This document shows, piece by piece, positions 45,822 to 56,820 of a stretch of 64,000 nt of DNA. The notes below the pieces were generated by a model, which saw only the letters and a program-made list of their open reading frames with translations, ran no database searches and was not told the DNA's origin. The number at the start of each line of letters is the position of its first letter. The stretch's first letter is position 1. The stretch covers positions 1,488,001 to 1,552,000 of the forward strand of contig NZ_CP034570.1 in assembly GCF_003970695.1 (NCBI RefSeq). Reading direction: 5' to 3'. Source of the stretch: Maribacter sp. MJ134 (lineage in GTDB: Bacteria > Bacteroidota > Bacteroidia > Flavobacteriales > Flavobacteriaceae). The translations under genes and the position numbers were made by a program.

Positions 45822-48551
45822 TTGCAATCAAATAAACAGTACTTACTTTTCCTGTTATTCCTTTTTGTTGGTGTAATATCATTGCAGGCTCAAGAGGATA
45901 AAATTGTACCGCTCCCTATAAAAGCACAAAAGGATACGATTATAGCGCCACTATTCCCCGTACCTGTAATGAGAGACAGTGTAGCTGCCGATTCACTGGC
46001 CATTGACTCCCTCAATAATAAGCCGCCACTACTTCTTGATAAGATTACTTATAAAGCAAAAGACTACGTAAAACTCAGTCAAAAAGAGAACAAGATATAC
46101 CTGTACAACGAAGCGGAAATCTATTATCAGGATACCGAATTAAAGGCAGGTATTATCATAATGGACTATGTTAAAAATGAGGTTTATGCCGGCCGTATGG
46201 TTGATTCTTTGGGGAATTACACCCAACTCCCCTATTTCAAACAAGGCTCAAATGTTGTTATTCCAGATTCCATTCGCTTCAATTTCGACACTCAGAAAGC
46301 TTTAATATGGAACTCGCGCACAGAGCAACAAGCAGATGCCGGAGCCTTAGGTGGCGATGCCATGAAAGTTTATGCGGAAATCACGAAAAAGGAGAACGAT
46401 TCCGTCTATTTTTTAAGTGAAGGAAAATTAACGACCGCATCCGATACCATAAATCCTGACTATTATATTAGGGTTCGTAAAGCTAAATTTGTACCCAAGA
46501 AGAAAGTAATTGCAGGCTTTAGTAATCTATACATATCGGATGTTCCCACCCCGATTGCAATGCCATTTGCATATTTCCCGTTGTCCGTCGGGAGATCGGC
46601 CGGTATATTGATGCCTAACTTCGGTAACGACCCTAATACAGGCTATTTTTTACAGGACATGGGTTACTATGTTCCTTTGGGAGATTATGCGGACGTTACC
46701 TTTACCGGGGATTTCTATACTAACGGAAGCTGGGGTGTCAGGGCTACCTCCATTTACACGAAGAGATATAAATATCGAGGAAACATTAATTTTAGATACG
46801 AAAACCAAGTTAGAAGTCAAAAAGGCTTCAGTGATTATAGCTTAACGCGGAACTACAACATTCAATTCTCGCATTCCCAAGACACAAAAGCTAGTCCAAA
46901 TTCTAGATTCTCTGCATCTGTGAACCTAGGAAGTAGCGAGTTCTTTAGAAATTCATTGCAACAACGAAATTTACCGAACACCCAAAACAATACGTTGTCC
47001 TCATCCATATCGTATTCTAAGACCTTTCCGGCGTATCCTTCCGTGAATATGAGTTTAACAGCTACGCATTCGCAACTTACGTCTCCCACGTCCACGGCTA
47101 CTAATACGGATAATATCACCATGACATTACCCACATTGCAAGCTAGTATGGAGCGGATTTTTCCTTTCGCAAAGCGGGATGGGATAAAAAAAGGGCTTAT
47201 CCAGAACATAAACTTTCAATATGATCTAAACGCCCAAAACCGTCTTACGACCAACGATGAGGACTTCTTAACAGGGCGTATGTTCGATAATGCACGTGTG
47301 GGAGCAAGACACCGTATACCGATTAGCACCAATTTTAAGGTGGCAAAATTTTTTAGTGTGAGTATGGGTGCAAGTTATGAGGATGTATGGACCTTAGAAA
47401 CGTTTGACAGAAGTTTTGATGCGGAAACAAACTCGGTTGCCATAGACACTGTCAGCGGCTTTGACCGCTACAACCAATATAATTTCAGTGCCAGTATAGG
47501 TACAACGGTTTACGGTACCTTTAATTTTGGGGAAGATAAAAAGATACAAGCTATAAGGCATGTGATGCGCCCCTCCCTAAGTTATGGCTATGCTCCGTCT
47601 TTTGAGCAGTTTTATGACGAATACATTGATGGAAACGGAGAGGTTGTTGAATTCAGCAGATTCCAAGGAACATTGAACGGAGCGCCGAGATTGGGTAAAT
47701 CTAACAGCTTTAATTTTTCACTGGCCAACACGCTTGAAGCAAAAGTAAGAGACAAGGACTCCACCAAATTAGAAGCGAAAAAGGTCCCGATATTAAGTAA
47801 TTTTAATATCACCACAGGTTATAATCTAGAATCGGATTCCTTACGACTCAGCCCGTTAAATATTAATGGAGGTACCAATATTCTTGATAATAAAATGTCC
47901 ATCAACTTTGCGGCTAGTCTTGACCCTTATGCCATAGACAATAATGGAAGGCGAATTAACACCTTTAATGTGGATAATGGTGGAAGTCTTTTAAGACTAA
48001 CTAGGGCCAATGCAAACATCACCTACTCCATTAGTAGTGAAATGTTCGGTAAAAAAGATAAAGATAAGGAGGAGGAAGAAGAGGAAACGGATCCTTTTGA
48101 TTATGTAGCACAAAGTGGTGGACGAACCGATGACCTATTTGGACGCGCAGATAGTTTCTCCGATAATCCCGTTAGGAGGTCTAAAAAGGATGATGATATC
48201 GAAAATCCTATTTTCGGGACCAAGATACCCTGGAATTTTAGACTTGCATATTCTGCGAACTTTACCAACTCTGCCAGACAGAACGAATTTAGTAGTCACT
48301 CGCTGATGTTCTCTGGGGACATAGAGCTTTCCCCCCGTTGGAAAGTTGGTGGCTCTTCGGGTTACGACTTTAAAAATCAAGGATTTACGTTGACCCAATT
48401 ACGGTTTGAGCGAAACTTAGGTAGTTTTAATATGCGTTTTAATTGGACACCCTTTGGGCAGTTCAAAAGATGGTACTTTTTTATAGGAATCGACGCTTCC
48501 ATATTAAGCGACTTAAAGTGGGAAAACAGAAGTCAACCCATTAGAAATTAA
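45822..48551 (+). CDS. lptD: LptD-like LPS-assembly outer-membrane protein
   Basis: A protein of about 909 residues. A signal peptide (ending GVISLQAQ) leads to an OstA/LptA-like beta domain (about 65-200, with NKIYLYNEAEIYYQDTELKA) and a long C-terminal beta-barrel (about 240-909) with alternating aromatic strands. It should place lipopolysaccharide in the outer leaflet of the outer membrane. The start is uncertain: in-frame TTG codons exist at 45759, 45783 and 45822. I prefer 45822 because it gives a compact signal peptide, has AGGA 9 bases upstream and lies downstream of the TAAGTTTG element. An acidic low-complexity segment (KDKEEEEEETDPF) sits near residue 750. ridA follows after 10 bases. 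Confidence 0.88.
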   Translation: MQSNKQYLLFLLFLFVGVISLQAQEDKIVPLPIKAQKDTIIAPLFPVPVMRDSVAADSLAIDSLNNKPPLLLDKITYKAKDYVKLSQKENKIYLYNEAEIYYQDTELKAGIIIMDYVKNEVYAGRMVDSLGNYTQLPYFKQGSNVVIPDSIRFNFDTQKALIWNSRTEQQADAGALGGDAMKVYAEITKKENDSVYFLSEGKLTTASDTINPDYYIRVRKAKFVPKKKVIAGFSNLYISDVPTPIAMPFAYFPLSVGRSAGILMPNFGNDPNTGYFLQDMGYYVPLGDYADVTFTGDFYTNGSWGVRATSIYTKRYKYRGNINFRYENQVRSQKGFSDYSLTRNYNIQFSHSQDTKASPNSRFSASVNLGSSEFFRNSLQQRNLPNTQNNTLSSSISYSKTFPAYPSVNMSLTATHSQLTSPTSTATNTDNITMTLPTLQASMERIFPFAKRDGIKKGLIQNINFQYDLNAQNRLTTNDEDFLTGRMFDNARVGARHRIPISTNFKVAKFFSVSMGASYEDVWTLETFDRSFDAETNSVAIDTVSGFDRYNQYNFSASIGTTVYGTFNFGEDKKIQAIRHVMRPSLSYGYAPSFEQFYDEYIDGNGEVVEFSRFQGTLNGAPRLGKSNSFNFSLANTLEAKVRDKDSTKLEAKKVPILSNFNITTGYNLESDSLRLSPLNINGGTNILDNKMSINFAASLDPYAIDNNGRRINTFNVDNGGSLLRLTRANANITYSISSEMFGKKDKDKEEEEEETDPFDYVAQSGGRTDDLFGRADSFSDNPVRRSKKDDDIENPIFGTKIPWNFRLAYSANFTNSARQNEFSSHSLMFSGDIELSPRWKVGGSSGYDFKNQGFTLTQLRFERNLGSFNMRFNWTPFGQFKRWYFFIGIDASILSDLKWENRSQPIRN

Positions 48552-48561
48552 CAAGACAAGT

Positions 48562-48942
48562 ATGAAAAAAATTATAAACACAACAAAAGCACCTGCCCCG
48601 ATAGGCCCTTACAATCAAGCAGTTCTTAGCGGTAATACGCTCTATATTTCAGGACAAATACCGTTGAATCCTGAAACCGGATTACTGGTTCAAGGAGATA
48701 TCAAGGAAGAAACCAAACAATCCATGGAAAACTTAAGGGTAATACTGGAAGAGGCAAAAATGAGTTTTGAGAACGTGGTAAAGTCTTCGATTTTTTTAAG
48801 CGATATGAATCAATTCTCAGAGGTGAACGAGGTATACGGCACCTACTTCAAAGCAGATACTGCTCCGGCCAGAGAAACCGTTGAAGTAGAGAATTTACCA
48901 AAGTTCGTGAATGTCGAAATTTCTATGATTGCAGTTCAGTAG
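48562..48942 (+). CDS. ridA: RidA family reactive intermediate deaminase
   Basis: A 126-residue protein of the YjgF/YER057c/UK114 family, which hydrolyses 2-aminoacrylate and other enamine/imine products of PLP enzymes. The motifs are APAPIGPYNQAV (N-terminus), GNTLYISGQIPLNP and the C-terminal APARETVEVENLPKF with the conserved substrate-binding Arg. The length is exactly normal. Its stop codon lies in the first unit of a heptamer tandem repeat. Confidence 0.95.
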   Translation: MKKIINTTKAPAPIGPYNQAVLSGNTLYISGQIPLNPETGLLVQGDIKEETKQSMENLRVILEEAKMSFENVVKSSIFLSDMNQFSEVNEVYGTYFKADTAPARETVEVENLPKFVNVEISMIAVQ

Positions 48943-48980
48943 TTAGTAGTTCGTAGTTCGTAGTTCGTAGTTCGTAGTTA
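48939..48980. repeat. Heptamer tandem repeat GTAGTT(C/A), six units
   Basis: Six uninterrupted 7-base units run from 48939 to 48980: the first and last read GTAGTTA and the middle four GTAGTTC. The ridA stop codon TAG is inside the first unit. The remaining bases up to 49177 show no gene. Confidence 0.95.
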
Positions 48981-49177
48981 ATATAAGATGTTCAACTCTG
49001 ACTACCACCATTTCAATTTCGTTGAATAGTGAGAATTTAAATTTTAAAAAATCTATTTCATTAAGTTCTTACAAGTAAACAACCTCAGAGCAGACTCACA
49101 AGACATTGGAAGCAAACTCTACATTTATTTCAACGCAAGCGTCGGAAGTATTGCAAATCTCTATTATCAAGTAAAAA

Positions 49178-50029
49178 CTACATATTATCCCTGTGAAACT
49201 CTACTAAACCTTCAATAGGTCTTTGTCTGATAACACCTACAATAAGATCGTTTCGTTTTAAGACGTTGATCAATTCTTCTTTCAAGTAATGCGATATGCT
49301 ACCAACAAAATTGATGGGCACTTTGGTAGCCAATTCAAATTGCATGACGTAATTATTGATAAATTGCTGAAATCCCTTGTCTATTACCCCCTTTGAATAA
49401 GGATGATCTTTATTCTCAATTAAAAACCGTGCAAAAGTAGCGAGGTAGGTATTGGGGTTGGGCTGTTTGTACAGGTTTTCTTTAATAACATCCGCTTCAA
49501 GATCGTATTGTTTAGCAAATTTTATTCCTAAATCCTGAGGCATTTTGTGGAAATAGTAGTCCCGTATAAGTTTACGACCAAAATAATTACCACTGCCATC
49601 ATCCATTGGAATATAGCCCAAGGAAGTTACTTTCTGAAATAACTGATGACCGTCGTAATAGCTACAGTTGGATCCCGTACCCAGAATACAAACTATCCCT
49701 TGGTGACCTATTTTTACCGTTGCGAATATAGCGGCATAGGTATCTTCCTTCACTTCGGCCTTTGCATTGGGAAAGAAATCACTGAATATATCACGAAGGA
49801 ACTTTTTCATACGATCTGTTCCGCAGCCTGCACCATAAAAATAGAGATGAGATACCTTCTCTTTGTTTTTAGAAAGCTCAAAATTGTTCGCCAAACGATC
49901 TTCGATTACCTCTCTAGTTAACACCTCCGGACTAAGTCCTAAAGTCTGTGTCAAAAAAAGCTGATTACCCTTATCATCCAATGCTATCCAATCTGACTTG
50001 GTTGCGCCACTATCAACAATTAAAACCAT
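49178..50029 (-). CDS. N-acetylglucosamine kinase-like protein (BadF/BadG ATPase family)
   Basis: A 283-residue ASKHA-fold kinase. The phosphate-binding motifs are VLIVDSGATKSDWIALD (phosphate 1), GIVCILGTGSNCSYYDG (phosphate 2) and DDGSGNYFGRKLI. This family includes human-type N-acetylglucosamine kinase, which makes GlcNAc-6-phosphate, and Bacteroidota copies probably salvage amino sugars from cell-wall turnover. It is separated from the upstream gap gene by a strong terminator and so is likely transcribed on its own. Substrate choice is not provable from sequence. Confidence 0.87.
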   Translation of the reverse strand: MVLIVDSGATKSDWIALDDKGNQLFLTQTLGLSPEVLTREVIEDRLANNFELSKNKEKVSHLYFYGAGCGTDRMKKFLRDIFSDFFPNAKAEVKEDTYAAIFATVKIGHQGIVCILGTGSNCSYYDGHQLFQKVTSLGYIPMDDGSGNYFGRKLIRDYYFHKMPQDLGIKFAKQYDLEADVIKENLYKQPNPNTYLATFARFLIENKDHPYSKGVIDKGFQQFINNYVMQFELATKVPINFVGSISHYLKEELINVLKRNDLIVGVIRQRPIEGLVEFHRDNM

Positions 50030-50041
50030 ATGCTCATCTAT

Positions 50042-50088
50042 TTAAAAAAGAATCCTGAAAATAAGGAAAAAATACCTCATTTTCAGGA
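50042..50088 (-). terminator. Rho-independent terminator after gap
   Basis: TCCTGAAAAT (50053-50062) and ATTTTCAGGA (50079-50088) are exact reverse complements, and the AGG/CCT bases inside can extend the stem. On the minus strand the hairpin is followed by TTCTTTTTT. It lies 26 bases past the gap stop codon and before the kinase gene, so it should end the pfkA-gap transcript. Confidence 0.8.
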
Positions 50089-50113
50089 AAATTCAATGTT
50101 AACTTTATACGTA

Positions 50114-52125
<2,012 letters not shown>

Positions 52126-52248
52126 GAAAAAAATTAAGCCAACGAAATTACTAAAACTTATAGCAATAAAGAAATATTACTGGCTTGCTTTTGAAACGAA
52201 AACGATAGAAAAGACCTTCATTACGTTATTTTAACGATTAAACAAAGA

Positions 52249-52269
52249 TTCCTAACAATTTCCTAACAA
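52249..52269. repeat. Direct repeat TTCCTAACAA, two copies 11 bases apart
   Basis: The two exact 10-base copies (52249-52258 and 52260-52269) are offset by 11 bases, about one helical turn, and lie between tamB and pfkA, upstream of pfkA on the minus strand. They could be a tandem regulator site; chance is not excluded in AT-rich DNA. Confidence 0.5.
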
Positions 52270-52294
52270 AAGACATCGTTTTATTACAATAAAT

Positions 52295-55200
52295 TTATTG
52301 AATTGACTTAGGCTTTGCATAAAAGTTAAGAAGACTATCCCTCCCCATGACGGTTGGAATTTGCAAGCTATCATTTGGGATTTTCTTTTTTTCGACCTCG
52401 CTCCCTTGCTCCTTTTTTCGAAGTATTTTTCGGAACAGTTCCTTAAAGCTATTGAAGTCTACCTCATAGGATAACCCTGCCCCTTGTGTAGAACCCTGTT
52501 GGTCCGGTAAAAATGTTTGGATTTCGCTCTGACGGCTAAAAAATTTAGCGCTTAAAGTTCCTTCCTCGTTTAACAACACTTGTATTTCAAAATCCCCCGC
52601 TACCAGCGTTTCACTGGAAGCTCCTACCGGAACCCCTACTTTTCCATTAAACAGTACTCTGTCGCTTATCTGGGTCGAAACCGTTACCCCAATACGATCA
52701 TCTGTTTCTATAGCGGCGTTCCTATCCTGGAGACCCTGTTCATAGGAAAGGCCAAAGTTTAGTTTATCATCGCCCCCTCCTAGAATAGAATTAAGTATAC
52801 CGGATGCACTTTGCACTAAATTCCCGGTAATGGCTTGCTGATTGATACCACTTTGATCATTAACAAAAGTTCCTTGAGCCAATAAGAATATGGCATTCTT
52901 TTCTTCCACTGTTGGGTCTTGCAATCTGTATTCCAATTCGGATTGCACAATGGAATTAGTGCCAGGGAAATCTATTCCAAAATCAATATCCGGATTTTCC
53001 AGTTCACCCGTTAATTTGATGACCACATTGGTCGGAATCCTTCTGGTAAACCCTTGGTCATCCAATAGAGGAGCGGGGTTGGCATTTAAAGCATAAACCG
53101 CCTCCATACTAAGATTGGCCTCCAATGGTTTTTGGTCCCAATTAATGGTACCCCCAGGTTTCACGGTAAACTTTTTATCAATAATACCTCCAAATTTATA
53201 GTTGAATTCTCCCGTTACTACAACAAAGTCTCCATACATCTCAAACTTACCGTTCGTATTGATCTGTATCAAAATAATACCTTCCCCAGTACCTTTCAAT
53301 GAACTTCCCGTTTTGGTGTCCGTCACTATTTCTACCTCAGCTTCGGGCGTTACATCGAGATTAAATTCTAGCTCTAGTCCCTGATAATCTTTTAGTTGGC
53401 GTTGCTCAGCTATTGTTTTAAGATCGTTCTTCTCGATAAAATTGATGAAGGAATAGTCACCGACACTAGCTACATCACTCAAAGGTATTTTTAAAGAGGT
53501 ACCCCTTGCGGTTTCTCCATCAACATCTATGTTCAATGCAGTTGTGGGGCCATAAATACGCCCAGTACCATTAAGATAACCCGTGCCGTAATACAGGTCA
53601 CCTTCCTCAAAATCTTTATTAAGGATAAGGAAACGATCATTGTTTGTATCTACGTTTAGATTAAGCACCCAATTATCAAAATAACTATGAGAAATGGTAC
53701 CGTCCAAAGTAGCTTTTGTGCTATTGTACACATCTTGTAATGCTATATTTTCAAAGTTAAAGGTTTGATTTTCTAGTCGCACCCGTGATCTTGGGCCAAA
53801 ACCATAATCAACATTGAGATAAGGAATTGCAATACCGGCATCATCCAGGGTCAAAAGACCATTAAAATCAGGATTGTCCACCTCTCCCGTAATATTGACC
53901 CTGCCGGACAGGTCTCCTCGAATATTATCTATAACACCTTCTCCCAAAGGGCTAAAAGGTTCTAAATCAAAATCATTGAAATTAGCGACCAAATTAGCCG
54001 TTGGCATTTTATTCGTATTATCCAACTTACCTACTACGGCAAATTTTTCGACCCCGTTATCTGAAAGTTGAGAATTTACCTGAAACTCCGTTAAATCTCT
54101 ATTACCCACAATACTAATAGCCAAATCTCCCAAGCTCATTCCGTTGATTCCAAAGCCTTCAATATTAAGATTGGAAGAAGGTAAATAAATACCGTCCTTT
54201 TGCAGCACGTTGAGATTTCCGTTGACCTCGCCTTGCAGTTTAAGGCTGTCTATGACCGGGGTTATTTTATTCAGGGAAACTATCTTAAACTGCAATTGCA
54301 AATCTTTATAGGTAGAATCGGCCAATTGTCCTCTTAACCGTATCTGTTCTCGTTGCTCATTGTTCATTACGATTTCTTGTATGGTAATGCTATCCAATGA
54401 GCGGTTTAAAATAACCTTGTTCTTGGAATCCCCGTCCTTATTAAGGACCCAAGTATTCCCCTTAAAGCTTACATCCGAGGTCTTTAGACCTATGACGGAC
54501 TTGTTTTCTTTATTAAAAGTGTGATAAAAGTTTAGATTGTAACTATCATTGAACTCGCTTCCTCCTTTAAATTCTGATCTAAAGAATAAGGTATCCTTTA
54601 GGGTGGTATTGATGAGATTAAAATCCTTTAAATTATAATACGGTGTATTTAGGTCACTTACTGTAACATAGGTATTGAACAACGGATTCTTATTATCAAT
54701 TTTAACTTCAATATTATCCGCACTGTTCCCGAATGCCTGTATACTCGGGGACTCAAAATTAAGTTTAAAATCTCCCTCATCCGCAACTATTTTACCTTTA
54801 ATAAAAGTATTAGGGTCAAACTTTACTTCCGGAAAAAAAACATCGACTATTTTGTTATATATTTTAAAATTGAAGGTGAGGTTCTGTCCATCCGATATTT
54901 GAAAAGGTCTATAATTGGTATAGATACTACCCAAGGAATTCTGCACCAATTTCCCTAGCTCTTTTACTCTAAAATCGCCTTTCATAAACCCGGTTATGAT
55001 ATCGGGGGAATTAATTTTTATGATGCGGGTATTTGGGTTCTCAAAAGAGGAGGTCACCGAAAAATCATCAAAATAATAGGTGTCGTTGGCATTCTGATAG
55101 TTGGTCTTACTGAAGTTGATATCTCCCACGATATTGTCTAAAGTGGTTCCATTGATGTTCATGTCCACATTACCTTTAAATATGGAAACACTATCGTTGA

Positions 55201-56743
55201 TAAAGTTCAATTTCTTAAAATCAGCATAGGCTACTGCCGCTTTGAAATTAAAGTTATTCCTAGTTTCACCAAAGTCTGCCAACCCTTTAAAATCGAACTT
55301 AATGTTCTCATCATTACTACTCAAAGACCCATCGAACAACTGTTCTTTTAGAATACCGGAGACTTTTAAATCTTTATAATTGTATCGGTTAAATTCAATG
55401 CTATATATCTGTCCTATAACCTCGGTGTTCAGTTTTTCTTTTACAAAACCTTTACCCTCAACATTAAAATCAAGGCTGGTTTTTCCTAGACTTTTACTGT
55501 CCACGAAATCACCAAGGTCAAAATCTATCAAAGAAACAAAGCCTTTGTAGGCCGCATTATCTATGTTATTGAAATCGGTTATCACCATATCGGCATAACT
55601 ACTACCAACGGCGGTATTGAGATTTACTTTAGCATCGATGGATGAATCTGTTATCAATGCATTTCCTCTAATGGTGAACTGTCCCAATTTACTAAACGTA
55701 GAAGGCAAAGAATTACCTATTAAATTAGGTAACAATGCATTTAATTGATAGTAACTACTGGTTACGTTCTTCATCTTAGCATCTAGTATGAAGCTTTTCT
55801 GTTTGTTAAAGAGATTTTTGAAATTAAAATCCCCGCGGATGCCCGTATTATCCGAAAACAAGAATAGATCGTCCGTATTGAGGTCATTGAGAACGCCGTT
55901 GACATTAGTTGTTAATGTGGCTATTTTGCCTTTACCAAACTCGTTATAAATTAAATTTATTTCATCAAAAGCAACTACCGATTCTTGAAAAACTGCCTCT
56001 ACGTTGACCTTATTTAGGAAATCCTTGAAATCTTCTCGATTATAGTTAAATATTAAGTTGCCTTCCAGGTTAGACAAGGGCGTTTTTATATGTAAAGAAT
56101 CAAAACGCATTTGTTGCTTGGTATATTTAAAATCTGTCTTTAGCCGCTCTACCTGTAGCCCCCGTTTACTGTAAAAAGACATTTCGTCTATATCTGCAGA
56201 AACTTCTGGACCCAGTATTTGAAAGTCGTTTGCCTGTATGTTTAATTTCTTGAACAACAGTACCTCGGCATTCTCAAGATTATCGTCTATATATTGAAAT
56301 TTACTACGCTTTATATCTACGAAAGAAGAAGAGAAGAAAAACGGCGGAGTTCCTGGATTCCTGGGTTTGCCATCGTCCAATTTATCTATAAATACTTCCA
56401 AATTGGTATTACGTTCGCCGTAGTAACTTTTGAGTTTAAAGTGAAGGTCATCAACATCGATATCTCCAAATTCCAATTTTCCTTTGGCAAGGTTGCCAAC
56501 ACTGAGAATTGATGTTTTAAGTTCGCTAACGTAAAAAAGTGTGTCTTTTTGATAGTCTTCGATATACACACCTCTTAAAGCGGTATCCCATGTAATTAGC
56601 GATACTCTTAACTTTTCAATATTAATATTGGTGCCAAATTCTTTGTTTATAGTAGTGGTAGCATAGTTTGCCAATCTGGTCTGCACCACTTCAAGGGAAA
56701 GTATTATGGTACCCAAAACACATATCAATATCAGCACTAACAA
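52295..56743 (-). CDS. tamB: TamB-like translocation and assembly / intermembrane lipid-transport protein
   Basis: A protein of at least 1482 residues. One N-terminal membrane helix (LVLILICVLGTIILSLEVV) anchors it in the inner membrane. The long middle part is repetitive beta-strand sequence, as in AsmA/TamB bridge proteins, and the C-terminal TamB domain (about 1050-1420) includes TVKPGGTINWDQKPLEANL and GVTVSTQISDRVLFNG. TamB spans the periplasm and is tied to phospholipid transport and outer-membrane protein assembly. The start is unclear: the first usual start codon in frame is the TTG at 56743. An upstream stretch reads IKKLRKILIRT in frame, which looks like the natural basic N-terminus but begins with ATC, not ATG. 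Divergent to tsaD. Confidence 0.88.
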   Translation of the reverse strand: MLVLILICVLGTIILSLEVVQTRLANYATTTINKEFGTNINIEKLRVSLITWDTALRGVYIEDYQKDTLFYVSELKTSILSVGNLAKGKLEFGDIDVDDLHFKLKSYYGERNTNLEVFIDKLDDGKPRNPGTPPFFFSSSFVDIKRSKFQYIDDNLENAEVLLFKKLNIQANDFQILGPEVSADIDEMSFYSKRGLQVERLKTDFKYTKQQMRFDSLHIKTPLSNLEGNLIFNYNREDFKDFLNKVNVEAVFQESVVAFDEINLIYNEFGKGKIATLTTNVNGVLNDLNTDDLFLFSDNTGIRGDFNFKNLFNKQKSFILDAKMKNVTSSYYQLNALLPNLIGNSLPSTFSKLGQFTIRGNALITDSSIDAKVNLNTAVGSSYADMVITDFNNIDNAAYKGFVSLIDFDLGDFVDSKSLGKTSLDFNVEGKGFVKEKLNTEVIGQIYSIEFNRYNYKDLKVSGILKEQLFDGSLSSNDENIKFDFKGLADFGETRNNFNFKAAVAYADFKKLNFINDSVSIFKGNVDMNINGTTLDNIVGDINFSKTNYQNANDTYYFDDFSVTSSFENPNTRIIKINSPDIITGFMKGDFRVKELGKLVQNSLGSIYTNYRPFQISDGQNLTFNFKIYNKIVDVFFPEVKFDPNTFIKGKIVADEGDFKLNFESPSIQAFGNSADNIEVKIDNKNPLFNTYVTVSDLNTPYYNLKDFNLINTTLKDTLFFRSEFKGGSEFNDSYNLNFYHTFNKENKSVIGLKTSDVSFKGNTWVLNKDGDSKNKVILNRSLDSITIQEIVMNNEQREQIRLRGQLADSTYKDLQLQFKIVSLNKITPVIDSLKLQGEVNGNLNVLQKDGIYLPSSNLNIEGFGINGMSLGDLAISIVGNRDLTEFQVNSQLSDNGVEKFAVVGKLDNTNKMPTANLVANFNDFDLEPFSPLGEGVIDNIRGDLSGRVNITGEVDNPDFNGLLTLDDAGIAIPYLNVDYGFGPRSRVRLENQTFNFENIALQDVYNSTKATLDGTISHSYFDNWVLNLNVDTNNDRFLILNKDFEEGDLYYGTGYLNGTGRIYGPTTALNIDVDGETARGTSLKIPLSDVASVGDYSFINFIEKNDLKTIAEQRQLKDYQGLELEFNLDVTPEAEVEIVTDTKTGSSLKGTGEGIILIQINTNGKFEMYGDFVVVTGEFNYKFGGIIDKKFTVKPGGTINWDQKPLEANLSMEAVYALNANPAPLLDDQGFTRRIPTNVVIKLTGELENPDIDFGIDFPGTNSIVQSELEYRLQDPTVEEKNAIFLLAQGTFVNDQSGINQQAITGNLVQSASGILNSILGGGDDKLNFGLSYEQGLQDRNAAIETDDRIGVTVSTQISDRVLFNGKVGVPVGASSETLVAGDFEIQVLLNEEGTLSAKFFSRQSEIQTFLPDQQGSTQGAGLSYEVDFNSFKELFRKILRKKEQGSEVEKKKIPNDSLQIPTVMGRDSLLNFYAKPKSIQ

Positions 56744-56820
56744 AGTCCTGATGAGTATTTTCCTTAGTTTTTTGATAGCGCTTTATGTTTTACCTTTATC
56801 ATCCAATTTTTATTCCAAAA

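Noticed and set aside
48331-48336. C6 run in lptD as a phase-variation site
   Set aside because: The gene reads in frame on both sides, it is essential in most diderms, and a run of six alone is weak evidence.
48939-48980. CRISPR array
   Set aside because: The units are seven bases with no spacers.
52287-52300. Perfect 14-base palindrome CAATAAATTTATTG at the end of tamB
   Set aside because: Pure A/T core overlapping a stop codon, with no G/C stem and no T-run suited to a terminator; chance is likely.
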